A DNA stretch of 12,321 nucleotides from SVQP01 sp045587385 (GCA_045587385.1 JAZNCE010000028.1:1-12321); one strand, 5' to 3'; shown: positions 1 to 6,745, counted from the first letter of the stretch. Made by a program: numbers and translations. The notes: generated by a model not told the origin, from the letters alone.

Positions 1-2
1 CA

Positions 3-111
3 CCCGAGAGCGAATGCATTTTTGATGGATTTTGGTGAGATTTTGCGAAGCAAGATACCAATCTTGCGAGTAAAAGCACGCCGAAAGACGCATAAATGCA
101 TCGCCCTCGGG
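3..111. repeat. Nested inverted-repeat element, possible structured RNA or mobile repeat
   Basis: No gene is seen here. Bases 3-19 are nearly the reverse complement of 96-111 (cccgagagcgaatgcat against atgcatcgccctcggg, one mismatch and one extra base). Inside, TTTT (41-44) can pair with AAAA (72-75), and gcaagat (50-56) pairs perfectly with atcttgc (61-67) around the loop acca. The whole could fold as one long arm with internal loops. It lies at the window edge, so the true left end is not certain. A short minus-strand reading frame from about 98 stays open to the window edge, but it has no ribosome site and probably only reflects the repeat. Confidence 0.45.
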
Positions 112-210
112 CAATTCGGTTCGATTCCCGTACGGCTAAGCAGACGTTGATCAAGTCGTTCGCAGATCCCGCTGCGCCACGACACAATATCACATCTTGC
201 CCGCCATAAA

Positions 211-242
211 TCCGCGGGGCATTCGTGAATGCCCCCTACGGA
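211..242. terminator. Hairpin downstream of the ferritin-like gene, possible terminator
   Basis: GGGGCATT (216-223) pairs perfectly with AATGCCCC (228-235) around CGTG, and tccg (211-214) can pair with cgga (239-242) outside it. On the minus strand it begins 5 bases past the stop codon of the gene at 248-706, where a terminator or 3' end stabiliser would sit. There is no T run, so intrinsic termination is uncertain. The flanking GTAGGGG (minus strand) resembles the flank of the hairpin at 5361-5380, so this may be a dispersed repeat and not a dedicated terminator. Confidence 0.45.
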
Positions 243-247
243 TCACC

Positions 248-706
248 TTACGCATTCCGATACAATTCAAATAATTCGTACAATTCCTTGATCTGCCGCT
301 CGGTTTCGGCTATGAGCGCGTCGGTTTCGCAGGAGGCGTCCTCGTCCTTTTGCAGCCGCTTGTATAGGTGCAGCACCTCGCCAAGCTCGGTCACGCTTTG
401 GTTGATGGCGCGCCTGACCACCACGGGGGCGCGGGAGTGTGCGTCGTCGCCAAGATAGATCTTGGGTGTGGTAAAGCGCACCTGCAGCCCGGGGTCACCG
501 CCGCGCTCCCAGACTAACTTTGCAAGGCGGTCTGCGTGCGCCAAATTCTGCTCGCCCAATGCACCGAACACGGCAGAGGGGCGAGGGGCAACCGTGCGCA
601 GCACGCGAGAGAGGTATTTGTGCCGTGCCGCGTTCGCCCATTGGCGCGCTTGAATGCTTGATGCCGTGGTATTGTAATCCGCTTTGCGGTTTTCGTTCTG
701 TCGCAT
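248..706 (-). CDS. Hypothetical protein, probably ferritin-like fold
   Basis: A 152-residue soluble protein that appears mainly alpha-helical, with no signal peptide or membrane segment. The stretch GEQNLAHADRLAKLVWERGG (residues 51-70) resembles helix B of bacterioferritin and related ferritin-like proteins, where E..HADR carries di-iron ligands and is followed by a Gly-rich turn and GLQ. Residues 125-150 (ETERQIKELYELFELY) resemble the last helix. The usual ExxH is changed: the residue three before His57 is Asn54, and no clear Glu ligand is seen in helix A. The protein may therefore bind metal poorly or not at all. The start is set by GGAGG ten bases upstream of the ATG. It is transcribed divergently from the PHP/isomerase operon. 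The family is an inference from pattern, and the function is unknown. Confidence 0.6.
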   Translation of the reverse strand: MRQNENRKADYNTTASSIQARQWANAARHKYLSRVLRTVAPRPSAVFGALGEQNLAHADRLAKLVWERGGDPGLQVRFTTPKIYLGDDAHSRAPVVVRRAINQSVTELGEVLHLYKRLQKDEDASCETDALIAETERQIKELYELFELYRNA

Positions 707-734
707 AAGTAAAATTCCTCCGAAAAAGTCAATT

Positions 735-764
735 ACTATATTCTATGCAATTTGCCGAACGGAA
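735..764 (-). promoter_or_regulatory. Possible promoter of the ferritin-like gene
   Basis: On the minus strand, TTCCGT (764-759) is followed after 18 bases by TATAGT (740-735), about 30 bases before the start codon. Both boxes are imperfect. The position, back to back with the strong plus-strand promoter at 770-799, makes it plausible. Confidence 0.35.
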
Positions 765-769
765 TTTCC

Positions 770-799
770 TTGACATGGGGCAGGGAAGGGTGCTATAAT
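770..799 (+). promoter_or_regulatory. Strong sigma-A promoter of the PHP/isomerase operon
   Basis: A perfect TTGACA (770-775) and a perfect TATAAT (794-799) are separated by 18 bases. Transcription should start near 806, leaving a leader of about 24 bases before the ATG at 830. The promoter also rules out translation from the in-frame TTG at 752, which lies upstream of the -35 box. Confidence 0.85.
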
Positions 800-829
800 A
801 AAAGCAGTGATTACGGCATGGAGGCTATT

Positions 830-1582
830 ATGCTACAGGATCTTCATTCGCACACCTATTATTCGTTCTGCGGCGCGGATCAGCCCGAGGACGTGGTGGA
901 GGCTGCCATTGCGGGCGGACTGAAGCTGATCGGCATCACCGACCATAACTACGGCGTTTGCTGCCAGCGACTTGACGTGTTCTTTTATCAGAATCAGGAC
1001 CTTGGCGAGGATCATTACCGCTGCTTCAAGCGTTACTATGACCACATCAATCTCTTGCGCGAGAAGTATAAGGACCGGATCACGGTGCTGCGCGGCATTG
1101 AGATCTGCACCCTGGATCGCTTCCGCTATCCAATAGGTGATAATGATGATATTTCCTTCTTTGACTATTGCCTGATCGAGAATATCGACGCGATGGAGCA
1201 ATCGGTTGCCAAGGGCGACTTGTTTGCCTATGCCGAGCGGTGCGGCTGCAAGGCGGGCGTGGCACATACCGATCTGTTTGGCTTTGCCAAGAAGATCGGC
1301 ATGGATCCTTACGAATTTTTCAAAAAGATGGCGGAGCGCGGCATTTTTTGGGAAATGAACGTCAGCTACGACCCCACGCACAATTACAGACAGCATCAGT
1401 ATATGCTGGATTTCTTTGATAGCCCCGAGCAGCAGGATATCGTGCGCCGTGCGGGCGTGGAGGTCAGCGTAGGCTTTGACGGACACCGCGTATGCGACTA
1501 TCTGCCCGAGCGAGTCAAGGACTATTGCCGCAAAATTGAAGAGATGAAAATTAAGATGCCCTTTGAGGATCTGATCAAATAA
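830..1582 (+). CDS. PHP-domain metal-dependent phosphoesterase (HisJ-like)
   Basis: A 250-residue cytoplasmic protein of the PHP superfamily, TIM-like barrels that hydrolyse phosphoesters with a cluster of two or three metal ions. All the usual metal-binding positions are visible: HSH (His6, His8), TDH (Asp38, His39), GIEI (Glu91), AHTD (His146), WEMN (Glu175) and the final FDGH (Asp217, His219). An active enzyme is therefore expected. Length and motifs fit the histidinol-phosphatase-like group, but no his genes are nearby, so the substrate is open. The start at 830 is chosen because GGAGG lies five bases upstream and because the promoter -10 box (794-799) excludes the longer frame. It is followed after 24 bases by a sugar isomerase-like gene in the same operon, which hints at a sugar-phosphate substrate (inference). 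Confidence 0.85.
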   Translation: MLQDLHSHTYYSFCGADQPEDVVEAAIAGGLKLIGITDHNYGVCCQRLDVFFYQNQDLGEDHYRCFKRYYDHINLLREKYKDRITVLRGIEICTLDRFRYPIGDNDDISFFDYCLIENIDAMEQSVAKGDLFAYAERCGCKAGVAHTDLFGFAKKIGMDPYEFFKKMAERGIFWEMNVSYDPTHNYRQHQYMLDFFDSPEQQDIVRRAGVEVSVGFDGHRVCDYLPERVKDYCRKIEEMKIKMPFEDLIK

Positions 1583-1606
1583 ACATACACATAAAGGAGA
1601 ACGATC

Positions 1607-2338
1607 ATGGAATACGGTTTGCAATTATTCAGCGTACGCGACATTACGGGTAACGATCTGGAAGGTGCACTCAAGGCAGTTGCCGAGCTGGGATATTCCT
1701 CCGTGGAGTATGCAGGCTTTTTCGGTCACAGCGCAGAGGAAGTTGCCGCATGGCAGGAAAAGTATGGACTGACCTGCGCGGGCACGCACTCGGGCACGGG
1801 TGAGCTGCTCCCCGAGAACATCGACGCCACCATCGCGTATCACAAGACCATCGGCAACAAGAAGTTTATTATTCCCGGTGAGGATCTGAGCACCTTGGAG
1901 AAGATTGACCGCTTTGCAGCCATTGTCAACGCAGCGATCCCCAAGATGGCAGAGGCAGGCATTGAGGTGGGCTATCATAACCATTCTCACGAGTTCGTGG
2001 TCATGCCTTGGGGCTCCACCATCCACTCCGAGCTGGAGAAGAGATGCAACGTCTTCTTTGAGATCGATACCTACTGGGCGTTCAATGCGGGTCTTGATCC
2101 CATTCAGGTCATGAACAGACTGGCAGACAGACTGCGCGTCATTCACTTGAAGGACGGTCACATGGGCGGTCAGGGCAAGGCTCTGGGCGAGGGTGACGCT
2201 CCCGTCAAGGCGGTACGCAAGAGAGCGATCGAGATGGGTATTCCCATGGTCGTGGAGAGCGAGACCTTGACACCTACCGGACTGGAAGAGGTCGGCAGAT
2301 GCATCAAGTTCCTGCGCGCGTGCGACGCAGAGGATTAA
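1607..2338 (+). CDS. Sugar phosphate isomerase/epimerase family protein (xylose isomerase-like TIM barrel)
   Basis: A 243-residue protein of the AP endonuclease 2/xylose isomerase-like TIM-barrel family (COG1082, the IolE/IolI group). These are cytoplasmic enzymes that isomerise, epimerise or dehydrate sugars and inositols with a divalent metal. Recognisable parts are the first strand YGLQLFSVRD, the GYHNHSHEF motif (residues 122-130), FEIDTYW (Glu152, Asp154), VIHLKDG (His180, Asp183), the GEGD loop and the late VVESE strand (Glu217). These are the expected metal and substrate positions. Length is normal for the family. AAGGAGA ends six bases before the ATG. It is the second gene of an operon with the PHP phosphoesterase 24 bases upstream, and a hairpin terminator follows at once. 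The exact substrate cannot be told from sequence. Confidence 0.85.
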   Translation: MEYGLQLFSVRDITGNDLEGALKAVAELGYSSVEYAGFFGHSAEEVAAWQEKYGLTCAGTHSGTGELLPENIDATIAYHKTIGNKKFIIPGEDLSTLEKIDRFAAIVNAAIPKMAEAGIEVGYHNHSHEFVVMPWGSTIHSELEKRCNVFFEIDTYWAFNAGLDPIQVMNRLADRLRVIHLKDGHMGGQGKALGEGDAPVKAVRKRAIEMGIPMVVESETLTPTGLEEVGRCIKFLRACDAED

Positions 2339-2341
2339 TTT

Positions 2342-2378
2342 GAGAAAAAAAGAGGTCGCTTTCGCGACCTCTTTTCTC
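2342..2378 (+). terminator. Intrinsic terminator of the PHP/isomerase operon
   Basis: AAAAGAGGTCGC (2348-2359) pairs with GCGACCTCTTTT (2364-2375) around TTTC, and gaga/tctc outside can extend the stem. It begins three bases after the isomerase stop codon. The T run is inside the 3' arm, the usual form of an A/T-flanked terminator that can work in both directions. Confidence 0.8.
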
Positions 2379-2380
2379 AT

Positions 2381-2543
2381 GAAAAGTTTTGATCAAACTT
2401 TTCCAAAAGTTTGCGCAGGTCGAGGGCGCGAAGCCCTCGTCGCTCGTCGCAACGAGCGAAATACTCATAACGGCATTTCTATTCGCGAAGCGAATTACTG
2501 GTTCATTTTCTTTGTGCCAGCGGTATCAAAGAAAAGAACGGAG
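2381..2543 (+). repeat. Multi-hairpin repeat element, copy A
   Basis: Non-coding element made of GAAAAGTTTT followed by five hairpins: H1 CAAACTTTT/AAAAGTTTG (2394-2413), H2 CGAGGGC/GCCCTCG (2421-2439), H3 TCGCTCG/CGAGCGA (2440-2459), then ACGGCATTT, H4 ATTCGC-gaa-GCGAAT (2481-2495), and H5 GTTCATTTTCTTTG/CAAAGAAAAGAAC (2501-2529, one bulge), ending in GGAGAG. Copies B and C (10383-10712) have the same order with different but still paired stems. Bases 2470-2518 are identical to the reverse complement of 10573-10621. Apparent open frames across it are by-products of the repeat. Confidence 0.85.
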
Positions 2544-2574
2544 AGGGTTTGCTCACACCTCACCCCAACAGTCA

Positions 2575-2656
2575 ATGAAATCCGCCTGCGGCGGATGAAA
2601 TCCTCTTGCGAGGATGAAATCGCTGCGCGATGAAATCCGCCTTGCGGCGGATGAAA
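2575..2656 (+). repeat. Tandem array of four mini-hairpins separated by ATGAAA
   Basis: ATGAAA occurs five times, at 2575, 2595, 2614, 2630 and 2651, and a short perfect hairpin fills each gap: TCCGCC-TGC-GGCGGA, TCCTC-TTGC-GAGGA, TCGC-TGC-GCGA, TCCGCC-TTGC-GGCGGA. The loop (TGC or TTGC) and spacer are constant while stem sequence and length vary with pairing kept. The last ATGAAA leads straight into the terminator hairpin at 2660-2685, whose loop is also TTGC. Confidence 0.9.
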
Positions 2657-2695
2657 AAACAGGAGTCACCTTGCGGTAACTCCTGCATTTTTATT
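2653..2695. terminator. Bidirectional intrinsic terminator between convergent genes
   Basis: CAGGAGTCACC (2660-2670) pairs with GGTAACTCCTG (2675-2685) around TTGC, with one C/A mismatch. On the plus strand it is followed by cATTTTTATTT. On the minus strand the stem is followed by TTTTTT (reverse complement of 2654-2659). It lies 18 bases after the stop of the minus-strand lipoprotein gene and is most likely that gene's terminator, while also stopping plus-strand readthrough. Confidence 0.85.
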
Positions 2696-2703
2696 TGACT
2701 TTA

Positions 2704-5280
2704 TTACTCAACCGGATCAAGCGTGATCGACTGTATCAAGATCGATTCGCCTGCCTTGCAGCCGTCAAAGAAGTCAAAGCGGATCTGGCTGAGCATGCCG
2801 CTCCAGTAAGCCTTGCCCGTAAGATTGACGGTCACGGTATGCCACGCGCCGTCGGCTACCATGTTGTATTTCTGCGAAGCGGCTTCGGCGGGATTGGGAT
2901 TTGCATCGGTCATAAAGAACAGCTGACCGCGGGTCTGGCTGACACCGGGCTCGAGCTTGTAGGTCAGCGTGACCGACTTGTATTTCGCGGTATCGATCGC
3001 ACCTGCCACGTAGCTCAGATACATCAGCGGATCTTCACCGGTGTCGGCAATGCACACAAGTCCCTCATCGGTCATCTTGTAGGATGCATTGTTAAGCGAA
3101 GCGATAACGCGCGACGCCTGTGCGTCCGTAAAGTCAATGCTCTCGTAAGAGAGGGGCTTTTCGGGGGCAATAACCGTGACCTTTGCCACGTAGGAGAAGT
3201 TTTCGCACTTGACCTTGACCTCATGCGTGCCGGAAACGACGGGGTACACCACTCCGTCGTTGGTGACGCGGATCTTGGAGCTGTCATATTCGTAGGTGAT
3301 GCCATGCTCAGCGCCCCAAGCCTCGATCCAGGTTGCGTTATCGTAGGAGACGATCGACTTGATCTGGGGATTGAAGGAAAGGGGATCGGTGTGGTCGAGC
3401 TTGTAGGTGTCGGTCACAAAGGGAACCAGACCCGTTACGGCGTCCGTAGCTGTTTTTCTGTCGTAGACCTTAATGCAGATCTGCGTGATCATGCCGCGCC
3501 ATTCTGCCGTCACAATGGTTGAGCCCTCGCCCACAACGGTCATGGTCAGCGTGCCTTCCTTTGCCTTGACCACGTTTTCGTCGTAGCCGTACAGCTTGAT
3601 CTCTTCGGCATAGTTGCGCAGATCCTGCCATTTGTTCTGGAAGGTGGTGCAGGCGTACAGCTCCAGCTTGACCGAGTGAGAGCGAGAGGAGACGTACATG
3701 ACGTCGTGGTTGCGCGGGGAGATCGCCACAAAGTCCAGCGTATTGGGATCGCGCGTGTCACGTTCGGTGTTTGCCTTGATGTTTTGCTCGTTGATCTCGC
3801 TAAGATCGATCGTGTCGGTCAAGGAGAGCGTAAAATCCTGTACACGGGTGTTCCATACGCCCCAATCGGGGCCGTATGCGTAGGCTGCAAAGGTGGGCAT
3901 ACCCTTGACGATATGACCGTTCTTGGTGCCTGCCATACCCGAGTTGTGGCAGTAGTGGAAGACGTTCTTCTTGACGACGTCCACGCGCTCAAAGGTGATG
4001 CCGTCGTTGGATTCGTAGAAGGCAAGGTAAGAATCGGGGCTCAGACGCGAGTCGGTGCAAATGGCAAGGAACTTGCCGTATTCCTCCACGTACTTGACGT
4101 CAAGCGAGTCGTTGGAGCCGTTGCCTACCGCAATGCCGCGCTGCTGCATGGTAGCGGGCCAGTTTTCGTCCAGTGCATCTGCGGTGGAAACCAAGGTGTA
4201 GTGACCGCCCGCGCTGGAGAGAGTGTAGTACATGTAAAGTGTGCCGTTGAGCTCCACAAAGCTGATCTCACCGTTGCCCCAGATGTTTTGCGGCTCGGTG
4301 AAGAACACGATGGGCTGCGGCTTGTCGCCGCCCCAGCCGCTGCCGTTCCACTTTTCAAAGGGACCGTCGGGGTTTTCGGAGCGCGCTACGTAAATGCAGT
4401 TGTCGCACATATTGGCGTTGACCGTGGAGGTGTAGCCAATGTAGTAGTAGCCGTTAAAGTAGATCACACCGGGGTCGCAGCAGGAGTAGTGATCGTAGCT
4501 GTCGGGTGTGGGCTGCAGTACGCACTTTTCCTCGGTCCAGGTCTTGCCGCCGTCGGGGGAGTGCTTGTAGGAGATCCAGTCCCATTGCTCTGTGCCGCAG
4601 CCGGTCATGGCAAACCAAGCGTCCATGGTGCCGTCCTCGTTGACGATGATGGAGGCACCGTAGCGGTAGCCGCTGTTGAGAATGGAGGGGAGCTGATAGA
4701 TATCGTAGCCGGTGTCGGCATCAATGCTGACGTTGATGTGCTTGTCAGGATCGGGCGTGACCAGCTCGATATTCTGTTCGACCAGCACGTCGCAGCTCTC
4801 TGCCATCTTGCCGTCGGCAATTGCGTTAGCAAGGACGTAATCCACCGCTGCCAGCATGCCGTTTTCAATGGCGGCTGCAAGGGTCAGCTTATTGCCCTCG
4901 CGCTTGACCGCGTAGCCGTTGTAGCCGATCTTGTCTGCATCAAAGCCTGCCTCTGCGGGCTTGCCGCAAATCAGGATCTCGCACTCGGTGCGTGCGCTCT
5001 CGTCGCGTCCCAGCGTGAGTGTCACGCCGGTAGCAGCCTCGATCTTTGCAATCAGGGTCTCTGCGCACTTGCGCTCCCATACGGTTGCGTTTTCGGGCAG
5101 GTAAACGGTGTAGCTTGCAAGTGCGCTGGGGTCAATGGTTTCTTGGGTTTGTTGTTCGGTCGTTGCCTCGGAGTCGTTGCTCGTTTCGTCTGTGGGCGGG
5201 GTGTCGGGGGTGTTGCATGCAAACATGGTCAGCGTCAAAAGCATGCAAAGACCCAGCAGGGCCAATACGCGAATTTTCAT
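2704..5280 (-). CDS. Secreted lipoprotein with probable GH43/sialidase-type beta-propeller
   Basis: An 858-residue exported protein. Residues 1-22 form a lipoprotein signal ending in LTMFAC (Cys22), then a Thr/Glu/Asp-rich linker to about 50. Residues 57-170 (VYLPENATVWERKCAETLIA...) resemble the alpha/beta domain found ahead of glycosidase domains such as GH20 and GH67. Residues about 185-500 look like a beta-propeller: SPDGGKTW resembles a sialidase Asp-box, and CCDPGVIYFNGYYYIGYTS (Asp269) and NGEISFVELNGTLYMYYT (Glu338) resemble GH43 blades. An Ig-like segment precedes about residue 705, and residues 713-858 look like a carbohydrate-binding beta-sandwich. It probably binds or cleaves glycans at the cell surface, but family and catalytic residues are not proven. 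AAAGGA eight bases upstream supports the start. It follows prsA with a 104-base gap, and no clear promoter is seen there. Confidence 0.75.
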   Translation of the reverse strand: MKIRVLALLGLCMLLTLTMFACNTPDTPPTDETSNDSEATTEQQTQETIDPSALASYTVYLPENATVWERKCAETLIAKIEAATGVTLTLGRDESARTECEILICGKPAEAGFDADKIGYNGYAVKREGNKLTLAAAIENGMLAAVDYVLANAIADGKMAESCDVLVEQNIELVTPDPDKHINVSIDADTGYDIYQLPSILNSGYRYGASIIVNEDGTMDAWFAMTGCGTEQWDWISYKHSPDGGKTWTEEKCVLQPTPDSYDHYSCCDPGVIYFNGYYYIGYTSTVNANMCDNCIYVARSENPDGPFEKWNGSGWGGDKPQPIVFFTEPQNIWGNGEISFVELNGTLYMYYTLSSAGGHYTLVSTADALDENWPATMQQRGIAVGNGSNDSLDVKYVEEYGKFLAICTDSRLSPDSYLAFYESNDGITFERVDVVKKNVFHYCHNSGMAGTKNGHIVKGMPTFAAYAYGPDWGVWNTRVQDFTLSLTDTIDLSEINEQNIKANTERDTRDPNTLDFVAISPRNHDVMYVSSRSHSVKLELYACTTFQNKWQDLRNYAEEIKLYGYDENVVKAKEGTLTMTVVGEGSTIVTAEWRGMITQICIKVYDRKTATDAVTGLVPFVTDTYKLDHTDPLSFNPQIKSIVSYDNATWIEAWGAEHGITYEYDSSKIRVTNDGVVYPVVSGTHEVKVKCENFSYVAKVTVIAPEKPLSYESIDFTDAQASRVIASLNNASYKMTDEGLVCIADTGEDPLMYLSYVAGAIDTAKYKSVTLTYKLEPGVSQTRGQLFFMTDANPNPAEAASQKYNMVADGAWHTVTVNLTGKAYWSGMLSQIRFDFFDGCKAGESILIQSITLDPVE

Positions 5281-5313
5281 AAGTAACGTCCTTTCCGTAA
5301 TGAGCGGGTGTGG

Positions 5314-5380
5314 GGCAGGGGCTTGCTCCTGCCGCGTTTAATACGTCATGAATGGGGTAGGGCAGGGGCTTGCTCCTGCC
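5314..5380. repeat. Two identical 20-nt hairpins between prsA and the lipoprotein gene
   Basis: The 20-base sequence at 5314-5333 is repeated exactly at 5361-5380, 47 bases apart in the same direction. GGCAGG...CCTGCC forms the stem, extended by a G-T and a G-C pair. The flanks are also similar (gcgttta and gtgctta on the 3' side). On the minus strand the second copy starts four bases after the prsA stop, where it could protect or end that mRNA. The first lies in the leader of the lipoprotein gene. There is no T run. They look like a dispersed palindromic repeat duplicated locally. Confidence 0.75.
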
Positions 5381-5384
5381 GTGC

Positions 5385-6701
5385 TTAATAATAATAATTC
5401 TTTCCGATCTCTTTCATGGGCGGAACGGTGGCAAGGATCTCCTCATCGACCGTGACCTTGTCCATGTGCTCCTTGCAAAGCTTCATGAACAGTTCCTCCA
5501 CCAGGCCTGCCTCAAAGCCCTCGAACCAGTCCTCGTTTTTCTCTTCCGCATAAGCGCCCTTGTCTACGGGGTACTTCATGATCACGTGGTAACCGTAATC
5601 GGATTCCACCAACGCGGTCTCGCCCACCTCCATGTCACCAAGTGCGTCCACAATGCTTTCCAGGTAGGGGTAAGATGCGTAATTGTTCGGATCGTTATAA
5701 AGGTAGTAGCCGTTTTCGTAGGTCTGTGCGTCCTCGTCCTCGCCTCTTTGCTCCATAAAGATCTCAAAGGCACCGTATTCGCCTGCGGGAACCTTGGAGA
5801 GAATGGTGTTTGCTTCTTTTTTGATCTCGACCAGCTCTTCCTTGGTGTAGTCGCCGACTACGGGCTGACCGTCCTTGTCAAATACAAAGGCGGTTTTGCC
5901 GTTTTCCTTGTCGTAAGCAATTTTGCCATCCTCGGTAAAGTAGACCTCGTAGCCGTCCTTGTCCTTGATGACGTTGCCGTCCTTGTCGGTCTTGGTCTTG
6001 CCGTTTTCCTTGTCGTAGCAAATAATCTTGTTGCCAAGCGAATTATCGGTATAGTAAACGTCGTCGCCGTTGGCGTCGGTCTCGCAAACGTAGTAGTAGG
6101 AGGCAAGGAAGACCTGCTTGAAGCGCACGAAATGCTCGGTGCAGTATTCATCCTTGACGTTGTCTGCAACCTTGGATGCGTTCTGACCGTACAGGTGCAC
6201 CTTGAGTGCATCGATCTTGGCTTCCATGATGTAGGTCGCACGCAGAATGTCGTAATTGACGCCAAACTCCGAGAGCACCTGATTGAAAGCAGCCTTGGAG
6301 CCGTCACCGTCGTATTCCACAAAGTCCTCAAGTTCAATGTCAATGGCTTCAACGGCTTCCTTGGGCAGTGTCAGTCCGTACACCTCGTCAAAGAGATATA
6401 CGCCCACCGCGTAGGTCTTGGCGTTCTCTAAGATCGCCTCGCGCAAGTATTCCTCGTAGGTGGTGTTGTCGCTGTCCACCACGGTTGCCCAGAAGTCGTC
6501 CTTTTCAATGGCAAGACCTTCGGACCTTGCAAGCGCGCCCTTCATACGGGAGAGCAGCAGCTCGTAGGTGTTGACAGATACCTTCACGCCTTCCATTTCG
6601 ATCAGCGTTTTGCCGTTCTTGCCCGAGCAGCCTGCAAGCAGAGGCAGGCAGAGTGCAAGGGTCAGCAGCATAAGAAGTATTTTGACTGTAAAACGTTTCA
6701 T
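5385..6701 (-). CDS. prsA: PrsA-like lipoprotein, SurA/parvulin-type foldase
   Basis: A 438-residue exported lipoprotein with a signal peptide ending in LPLLAGC (Cys25). It probably assists folding of secreted proteins on the outer face of the membrane. The N-terminal half is helical, as in SurA/PrsA chaperone domains (EYLREAILENAKTYAVGVYL; YDILRATYIMEAKIDAL). Near residue 364, GDMEVGETALVESDYGYHVI is the characteristic last part of the PpiC/parvulin prolyl isomerase domain. The middle, about residues 226-285, carries an Asp/Lys/Gly-rich insertion with DKENGK twice and DKDG three times, not typical of PrsA. Whether isomerase activity is retained is unclear. AAAGGA eight bases before the ATG supports the start. 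It lies 44 bases downstream of mfd, a gene order common in Clostridia. The symbol is given by similarity and context. Confidence 0.75.
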   Translation of the reverse strand: MKRFTVKILLMLLTLALCLPLLAGCSGKNGKTLIEMEGVKVSVNTYELLLSRMKGALARSEGLAIEKDDFWATVVDSDNTTYEEYLREAILENAKTYAVGVYLFDEVYGLTLPKEAVEAIDIELEDFVEYDGDGSKAAFNQVLSEFGVNYDILRATYIMEAKIDALKVHLYGQNASKVADNVKDEYCTEHFVRFKQVFLASYYYVCETDANGDDVYYTDNSLGNKIICYDKENGKTKTDKDGNVIKDKDGYEVYFTEDGKIAYDKENGKTAFVFDKDGQPVVGDYTKEELVEIKKEANTILSKVPAGEYGAFEIFMEQRGEDEDAQTYENGYYLYNDPNNYASYPYLESIVDALGDMEVGETALVESDYGYHVIMKYPVDKGAYAEEKNEDWFEGFEAGLVEELFMKLCKEHMDKVTVDEEILATVPPMKEIGKNYYY

Positions 6702-6733
6702 AAATGAATTCCTTTGCTTTTGTTACTATTTAC

Positions 6734-6739
6734 ATTATA
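6734..6739 (-). promoter_or_regulatory. Possible internal -10 box ahead of prsA
   Basis: On the minus strand a perfect TATAAT lies in the 44-base mfd-prsA gap, 33 bases before the prsA start. The -35 region at the proper distance (around 6757-6763, AAACAA) is poor and falls within the end of mfd. It may give weak extra transcription of prsA independent of mfd. Confidence 0.35.
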
Positions 6740-6745
6740 CCGCAA

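Noticed and set aside
85..145. Possible tRNA or tmRNA 3' end (ggttcgattcccgtacggcta)
   Set aside because: The T-stem has mismatches (C against C, T against T) and no matching 5' acceptor arm (tagccgt) is found upstream, so no intact tRNA can be drawn.
752..829. Longer start for the PHP protein at TTG 752
   Set aside because: The -35 and -10 boxes (770-799) lie downstream of this codon, so the transcript would not contain it, and GGAGG is placed for the ATG at 830.
2340..2633. Plus-strand frames of 97 and 69 codons in the convergent region
   Set aside because: They read through the terminator, repeat copy A and the hairpin array. The segment ISIREANYWFIFFVP recurs in the minus-strand frame over copy C because the DNA repeat is the same. 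There is no ribosome site.
2575..2656. CRISPR array
   Set aside because: The spacing is only 16-21 bases, the constant part is six bases and the variable parts are palindromes, so this is a hairpin array and not repeats with unique spacers. No cas gene is present.
3676..5286. Plus-strand frame of 536 codons opposite the lipoprotein gene
   Set aside because: It is antisense to a gene with clear signal peptide, ribosome site and domain similarity. Its composition (Val/Gly/Ala-rich) is typical of the opposite strand of a G+C-biased gene. The long plus-strand frames opposite prsA and mfd are rejected for the same reason.
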